NCBI RefSeq assembly: GCF_014384895.1
Contig: NZ_JACRSQ010000007.1
Coordinates: forward strand, 62,001-126,000
DNA length: 64,000 bases
Source of the DNA: Bianquea renquensis
GTDB taxonomy: Bacteria; Bacillota; Clostridia; Lachnospirales; Bianqueaceae
Direction of reading: 5' to 3'
Each line of letters begins with the position of its first letter. Positions within the stretch are counted from its first letter, which is position 1. Both the position numbers and the translations under genes were made by a program. Shown piece after piece: positions 59,601 to 64,000 of the stretch. The notes beneath the pieces were generated by a model. That model was not told the DNA's origin. It searched no databases and saw nothing but the letters and a program-made list of their open reading frames with translations.

Positions 59601-60083
59601 TCAAAGCTCTAACGTCACGGTTCGACCGCTGTGGGGAAGCTGCCGGTATGCAACGCCCGCCATATCCAACATCCGTTTTGAAGCTATGTACGGAGGCATA
59701 TCCGCGTATTTGTCACACTGGTAGATCACCTCTTTGATTCCGCTCTGGATAATCGCTTTCGCGCAGTCATTGCAGGGGAATAGGGATACATAGAGCTTCG
59801 CGCCTTGCAGGGATGCCCCAGCGTTGTTCAAAATCGCGTTCAGCTCCGCGTGGCAGACATACATGTATTTCGTCTGCAAAGGGTTTTCATTCTCTCGATC
59901 CCAAGGCATCTCATCGTCACTGCAACCTGTGGGCATTCCATTGTAACCGATGGAAAGGATTTTATTCTTCTGACTCACAATACACGCGCCGACCTGGGTG
60001 CCTGGGTCCTTACTCCGAAGGCCCGCCAATAAGGCGATTCCCATGAAATACTCGTCCCAGGATAAGTAATCCGTTCGTTTCAT
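59601..60083 (-). CDS. comEB: Deoxycytidylate (dCMP) deaminase
   Basis: Zinc enzyme converting dCMP to dUMP for dTMP synthesis, 160 residues. The zinc and catalytic motifs CHAELNAI and PCNDC are present, with DPGTQVGACIV and IGYNGMPTGCSD upstream. The ATG at 60083 is preferred, since GGAGG falls five bases upstream; an ATG at 60095 would precede that site. Confidence 0.94.
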   Translation of the reverse strand: MKRTDYLSWDEYFMGIALLAGLRSKDPGTQVGACIVSQKNKILSIGYNGMPTGCSDDEMPWDRENENPLQTKYMYVCHAELNAILNNAGASLQGAKLYVSLFPCNDCAKAIIQSGIKEVIYQCDKYADMPPYIASKRMLDMAGVAYRQLPHSGRTVTLEL

Positions 60084-60160
60084 ACCTACCTCCATTCCGC
60101 CGCCCCAACGGCATTGAATTCCACAATTGTTGTTTCAGCCTCTTTTCTTTGCTACCCAAT

Positions 60161-60189
60161 ATTGTAGCATAGCCTTTCCATTTTTGCAA
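60161..60189 (-). promoter_or_regulatory. Promoter of comEB
   Basis: Reverse strand: TTGCAA (60184-60189), 17 bp, TACAAT (60161-60166). Confidence 0.75.
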
Positions 60190-60231
60190 CGTTTAGTTTC
60201 GGAATACCAGGCCTCTACTGCGGTGCTCCGC

Positions 60232-61356
60232 CTACCTCTCGCCGCTCTGGCGGTACTCCCCAACCAATAGCTCCGTAACAAGGCCGTAGCTTATAACACC
60301 AGGGCTGCCAGAGGCTTGCAGATAGGTGTTGTTGATCTGTGTCGATACCTCATTGACCTTGCCCTCAAACTTAGCCCACCATTGATTCGAATACCGGAAT
60401 TCCCCCTGAATCCTGGCATCCAATTGGGACATCAGCGTGTTATACAGATCCTGATCCGCCCGATACAGGGAATTGGATACATATCGGAGGGCACAGATAT
60501 AACCGGAATACTGGACGTAGGGATCCGTATCCTGCATACAGACACAGAGGGCGATATAATTCGCTTCATCCTCCTTGGAAAAGCCCTTTTGGTGGGCCAT
60601 CTCATGGGCTGCCGTAACGGGGATGTCAAAGGTGGGGATTGAAATATTGACGTTGGATTCACCGGTAAAGGGTATGTAAATGCCTGTAATCCCCGCGTAG
60701 GACATGCCAATCGAAGCCAAAACAGCCTTCGGCCGCGCGTTGATCCCTCCTAAAGGAAGTCCCATGGAATCCTGAACGGCTGAAAAACCAGAATAGGAAT
60801 GTCGCAGCAGCGCGCGATTTCCCGCTTCCCTCGACATTCCCTCCTGATATCGCGAGTCCCCCTCCTCTGTATAGTAGATACAGTCGCACAGCTTGTTCGC
60901 CTGGGCCAGTAGCGGCATGGCTGTCTGATACAGTTCCTGCGCGGTAATATCCTCTGTATCGTAATCCAACATCGCCTCTAGGCTTCTGCGCCCGAACTGA
61001 ATGACAAAGAGGGTTTGAAATAGAAAAAAGCCCCAGAAAACCAAACATAGCAGCAAAGCACCGTATCGTTTCCATTTTTTCAGACGGGGACGGATGCAGC
61101 ATACAAGAAGGCCTATGGGGATCATGAGAATAAGGCAGTACAGAAGGATCTCGGCAACCGAAAAGGGAACAAGATTGGTGATAAAAGTAAGAGGCACCGT
61201 CAAAATGCGCGTGAGCCCCCTGGCAAAAAGATACTCAGCGGCCCATTCCGACTGTTTTGCCCAAAGAACGAGCAAAAAGCCAATGGACGGCAAAAAAACT
61301 CCTAAAATCCAGAATCGCATCCGCCTGTTTCCCTGACCGCTGCCCGTCTTTTTCAT
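60232..61356 (-). CDS. DUF3810 family membrane metalloprotease-like protein
   Basis: Protein of 374 residues with three transmembrane helices in the first 125 residues and an outer domain containing the zinc protease motif HEMAHQKG (HExxH) followed by KEDEANYIA, where the second Glu could be the third ligand. This matches DUF3810. Substrate and role are unknown. The ATG at 61356 follows GAGGAG. It is a single gene with a consensus promoter. Confidence 0.87.
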   Translation of the reverse strand: MKKTGSGQGNRRMRFWILGVFLPSIGFLLVLWAKQSEWAAEYLFARGLTRILTVPLTFITNLVPFSVAEILLYCLILMIPIGLLVCCIRPRLKKWKRYGALLLCLVFWGFFLFQTLFVIQFGRRSLEAMLDYDTEDITAQELYQTAMPLLAQANKLCDCIYYTEEGDSRYQEGMSREAGNRALLRHSYSGFSAVQDSMGLPLGGINARPKAVLASIGMSYAGITGIYIPFTGESNVNISIPTFDIPVTAAHEMAHQKGFSKEDEANYIALCVCMQDTDPYVQYSGYICALRYVSNSLYRADQDLYNTLMSQLDARIQGEFRYSNQWWAKFEGKVNEVSTQINNTYLQASGSPGVISYGLVTELLVGEYRQSGER

Positions 61357-61398
61357 TGCGAATCCACTCCTCGTTCAAATCCATATATGTATAGTAAA

Positions 61399-61428
61399 AT
61401 TATACCTCCGATCCCTTCCTTCTGTCAA
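61399..61428 (-). promoter_or_regulatory. Promoter of the DUF3810 gene
   Basis: Reverse strand: TTGACA (61423-61428), 18 bp, TATAAT (61399-61404). Confidence 0.88.
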
Positions 61429-61741
61429 ATGCTAGTTGCTCCCGGCAACCTGGCAATCATTTCAAACAATGAGAGATGACTTTGCCAATGGCAATGTGAG
61501 ACCTCTCCCACAGGTAAAAAAAGAGAACGGATGCAAAGAATGCATTCGCCCTCCTGACGCTCAACAGCCAAGACGGATGTATGGCATTAACAGATAGGCA
61601 GATACATGGCCATATACTGTATACCCTGATCAAAATAAACTTCCTCCAAGCAGGGAGATTCCTCACATGAAAAAAAGGAATAGCAATCGTCGGGTGTTTT
61701 GCAGCCCAAACGGTTTTCTATCTTATTTTCAAATGTCCATT
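61429..61741. other. Gene-free stretch at the mobile-element edge
   Basis: No credible gene. It holds a short inverted repeat TTGCC-AAT-GGCAA near 61478 and a hairpin GGATGCA-AAGAA-TGCATTC near 61529, which on the reverse strand is followed six bases later by a T-run and could end the recombinase transcript. The left boundary of the mobile element probably lies in here, but no attachment-site repeat could be identified without the other end. Confidence 0.5.
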
Positions 61742-63126
61742 TTAATAGAATTCGCTATCCGCTCTTAGCGGCTCTCCGTTTTGCTCTGTAAAACTGCTTA
61801 TGTCAATGTTCTCCTCAACGTCTCCGAAAAGCATCACGTGGGCGTTTTCACCGTCCCATACGATTTTACGTATGAAGGTGCGAAGCGCTGCTCTTTTCTG
61901 TTCCACCGACATGGTATCAAACGATTTACTAAAGGAAACAAGCAAGTCTTTTAAAATTTCAAACTCGCTGTCCGAATAGCTGTATTGATTCGATACGCTT
62001 TCAATATCCGCAATCTGTTTTTGGATGCCGTCGTTTTTACGGTGCAGTTCATTGATTTGATTGGTGATGTAATCGAATGCCGCCATACCATCCGATTTAG
62101 CAAGAGCAGTCACCAGTGCATTGATTTGTTTTTCATTGTCCTGCCGTTCTTTTTGCAAATGAAGCAGACGTTCGTTAAAATCTTCTCTGTTGGCTTCAAA
62201 TTCCCGTTTTACCGTGGATAAGCCTTTGATGAATGCGGAATGATTTTCGGACAGCAGTTTGATTTGCTCACAAACCATTCTGTCAAGCTCGTTTCCGTTT
62301 GGATTCTTGCCGTCGCAGTTTTGTCTGCGGCTTTTTTCTTTGGTCTGGCAAAGGTAGGAGTAGATTTGCTCTCCGTCCTTGTTCAATCGCTGAGACAATT
62401 TAGGACGCATAAAATCGCCGCATTTTCCGCAGAACAACAGTCCCGACAGCAACGCTACATTGCTTCTCGGCTTGTGATAGGATTTGGGCGATTTTGTTTT
62501 AGAGAAGCTTGCGCTTTTACCCAATCCCTGCCCGAAATCAGACCTTCATGTTTTCCTACCGCAATAATCCATTCGTTCATATCTTTAATCTGATTCGCCT
62601 TACCAGGTTTTTGAATGGTTTTGCTGTAAGCGATTACCCCATGTTTGCCGTCAAAATCCGATTTATCCGCATAGATTTCCACGCCCATGGATTCAAAATA
62701 ATTCCATGCTTGCATATCGGCAATCATGTAAACGGGATTGGCTAAAATGGAACGGATGGAAAATCGGGTAAAATCCTTGCCGTTTTTGGTTTTGATATGG
62801 TTTTGAAGCAAATAGGTTTCCGTTTTGGTGAGTGAATTGGTTTCAAGAAATTTTTCAAAAATATCCTGCACAAGCTCGGCTTCGACTTTTACAATATCCA
62901 GCTTATACGCCTTGCGCTCTTTCCCGTCAACCGTTACGCCTCCTACAATCTGCGTACTTTTGTAACCTGTCGGCGTTGTACCGCCCAGCCATCTGCCAGA
63001 TTTGGCAAGTTCGTGCATATTGTCTTTGATACGTTCAGCAATCGTTTCCCGCTCCATCTGAGCAAAGACGGTACACATACTTAGCATTGCTCTGCCGGAC
63101 GGGGTTGAATCTGAAACAGACGAAAT
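61742..63126 (-). pseudogene. Large serine recombinase remnant (frameshifted, catalytic N-terminus missing)
   Basis: The reading frame begins abruptly at SDSTPSGRAML, the end of a resolvase catalytic domain, and continues through VFAQMERETIAERI and the recombinase domain (GRWLGGTTPTGYK to about 62530). Near 62490 the frame breaks: AATCGCCCAAATCC lacks one base, so RPN runs out of frame while PKSYHKPRSNVALLSG continues in the next frame. The rest has the zinc ribbon LFCGKCGDFM, a coiled-coil and the end at 61742. The catalytic serine and the first 120 or so residues are absent. It is A+T-richer than its neighbours. An assembly error could explain the frameshift but not the missing N-terminus. 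Confidence 0.8.
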
Positions 63127-63560
63127 TTTGAAAATATCGCCGTAGCAGTAATACAATATGGTTTTTAGTAATCGTTCTCTAAGGTGGTTTTTATCATTGT
63201 TGTTTAAAATGATATTTAATAATTCAATGCAGTCTGGTGATTCATAGTTTAGTTTGTTTATAAAAGATATTGATGATTTGTCTAACGGAGTATTATCATA
63301 AACGGCAGTTATCTCTGGTGGTTTTCCCGTTATTACTTCGTCACAGGAAACCCCAAAGAAATCCGCAATTTTAACAAGTTCCTCAGCATAAAAAGGATAT
63401 TCTCCGCTAAGCCGTTTGCAGTATGCGCTTGGCAAAATATTCAATTTTTTAGCAATATCTTTGTCTAATATAGCCTTATGCCTGCACGTTTCTCTAATGG
63501 ATTTTTTTTCAAGTTGTTGATATTCTTTTTTATTTTTTCAGCAGAATATTTGTTTTCCAT
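63123..63560 (-). pseudogene. XRE-family regulator fused to the recombinase remnant (frameshifted)
   Basis: Starts at ATG 63560 with GGGAGGAAC upstream. After about 20 codons a run of eight A on the coding strand (about 63504-63511) shifts the frame; with nine A the frame would continue into KDIAKKLNILPSAYCKRLSGEY and FYAEELVKIADFFGVSCDEVITG, a Cro/CI-type helix-turn-helix. Residues after it (about 150 in all) look like the end of a phage-type regulator and then pass directly into recombinase sequence near 63125. A deletion that joined two genes is the simplest reading. Confidence 0.65.
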
Positions 63561-63604
63561 AATATGTTCCTCCCACTGATTTTAATTTCTCTACAATCAA
63601 CTAT

Positions 63605-63633
63605 AGTATAGCAAAACTCATATTGAAACGCAA
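63605..63633 (-). promoter_or_regulatory. Promoter of the XRE-type gene
   Basis: Reverse strand: TTGCGT (63628-63633), 17 bp, TATACT (63605-63610). Confidence 0.65.
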
Positions 63634-63640
63634 GTCTAAA

Positions 63641-63671
63641 TTGTTTCGAAATAAATTTTACGTGATATAAT
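63641..63671 (+). promoter_or_regulatory. Promoter of the primase-like gene
   Basis: TATAAT (63666-63671) preceded by TGA, an extended -10; a weak TTGTTT (63641-63646) lies 19 bp upstream. The palindrome TTTCGAAA at 63644-63651 sits in this divergent region and could be the repressor site of the XRE protein. Confidence 0.55.
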
Positions 63672-63735
63672 AAAGTCAGAAAAATGAAATGCGCATACGA
63701 TTTTCTAAAACTAATAAAAATTTGGAGGAATAAAA

Positions 63736-64000
63736 ATGGATATAAAAAATTATTCATGGATTTATAGGGATTTTAACGGTCAAATAAGGATTGACAGACA
63801 AAAGCTCTATTGTCACATGAAAGAACATCTAAAATTAAAGATTACTGACGCTGGCAATATCTATCTACTGAATGGTAACATTTATAAACGACTTTCAGAA
63901 AGAGAATTTAAAGCTCTTATAAAAGAATATCTGCCAGTAGAGTATCGACATGATAAGGACTGGGAAAGTATATGGAAAGAGTTTGCAACTGATTTTCCTG
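63736..64000 (+). CDS. Phage/plasmid primase-like protein (3' end outside window)
   Basis: An open frame of 88 codons from ATG 63736, with TGGAGGAA seven bases upstream, running off the window. The protein begins MDIKNYSWIYRDF and contains GNIYLLNGNIYKRLSEREFKAL and KEYLPVEYRHDKDW (given as separate regions, about 43-77), a pattern resembling the D5/P4-type primase-helicase N-terminus (expression of a YLYENGVY-like segment). It is transcribed away from the XRE/recombinase remnant, as in the control region of a prophage or integrative element. Family assignment is tentative. Confidence 0.6.
   Translation, partial: MDIKNYSWIYRDFNGQIRIDRQKLYCHMKEHLKLKITDAGNIYLLNGNIYKRLSEREFKALIKEYLPVEYRHDKDWESIWKEFATDFP

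Noticed and set aside
61457..61666. A 69-codon reverse-strand open frame between the DUF3810 gene and the recombinase remnant
   Set aside because: No ribosome binding site, no domain, and it crosses a hairpin that looks like a terminator.
1..64000. CRISPR arrays, tRNA or rRNA genes
   Set aside because: No regularly spaced direct repeats, cloverleaf-type sequences or rRNA segments were noticed on either strand; a dedicated scan (tRNAscan, Rfam) could still find something I missed.

Overview
The window looks like a chromosomal segment of a low-to-mid G+C, spore-forming, anaerobic member of the Bacillota, most likely class Clostridia. The reasons are a CggR-gapA-pgk-tpi-gpmI operon with the cofactor-independent mutase, a GerA/SpoVAF-type spore germination protein, LexA with Gram-positive SOS boxes and a YneA-like division inhibitor, an L27 precursor beside its Prp protease, rubrerythrin, an AgrC/LytTR pair, and the maf-radC-mreBCD-mrdA-rodA-mgsA / TIGR03960-DUF2344-rng-rplU-prp-rpmA-obgE-yhbY-nadD-yqeK-rsfS gene order. 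I cannot name the genus. No rRNA, tRNA or CRISPR array was seen.

Layout. 1-8800 (+): end of a Na/phosphate cotransporter, then a CggR-like regulator driving gapA, pgk, tpiA and gpmI, a terminator, eno, and a very strong terminator. 8850-15790 (+): an AgrC-like kinase and LytTR regulator, directly followed by a CobD-like PLP enzyme and a large FAD protein, then an ECF-like sigma factor with a hydrophobic tail and a one-span membrane partner. 15800-21350 (+): a MarR-regulated efflux block of one MATE pump and a heterodimeric ABC exporter, with a possibly structured RNA leader. 21370-23840 (-): a membrane protein and a SpoVAF-like protein. 24060-29700: prs, lexA (-), a HelD-type helicase with an 18-codon coupled upstream frame, a DUF4234 protein (-) and the YneA-like SOS inhibitor. 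29800-32690 (+): sodium/proline symporter and lactaldehyde reductase. 32700-36050 (-): proS, a TtcA-like protein and a tyrosine recombinase, translationally coupled. 36100-37880 (+): an SPFH protein and rubrerythrin. 37900-61360 (-): a lipoprotein, then a long conserved block for ribosome assembly and RNA decay, the cell-shape cluster, and housekeeping genes. 61740-64000: an A+T-richer mobile-element edge with a decayed XRE-regulator/serine-recombinase chimera and the start of a primase-like gene.

How the parts connect. Lower glycolysis is one transcription unit controlled by CggR. Its promoter also carries a Rex-like inverted repeat, and a second one sits at the lactaldehyde reductase promoter, which suggests shared NADH/NAD+ control. 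LexA has paired SOS boxes at its own promoter and further boxes at the YneA-like gene 3.2 kb away, so the cell links DNA damage to division arrest here. MreBCD, PBP2 and RodA form the elongation machinery. The minCD genes often found between mrdA and rodA in related gene orders are absent.

The observations I rate highest are the AgrC/LytTR-CobD-FAD gene string, the coupled 18-codon frame before helD, the ThuA-AAA ATPase pair inserted between rng and rplU, the PBP2 with a roughly 240-residue insertion, the paired Rex-like sites, and the chimeric recombinase at the right edge.
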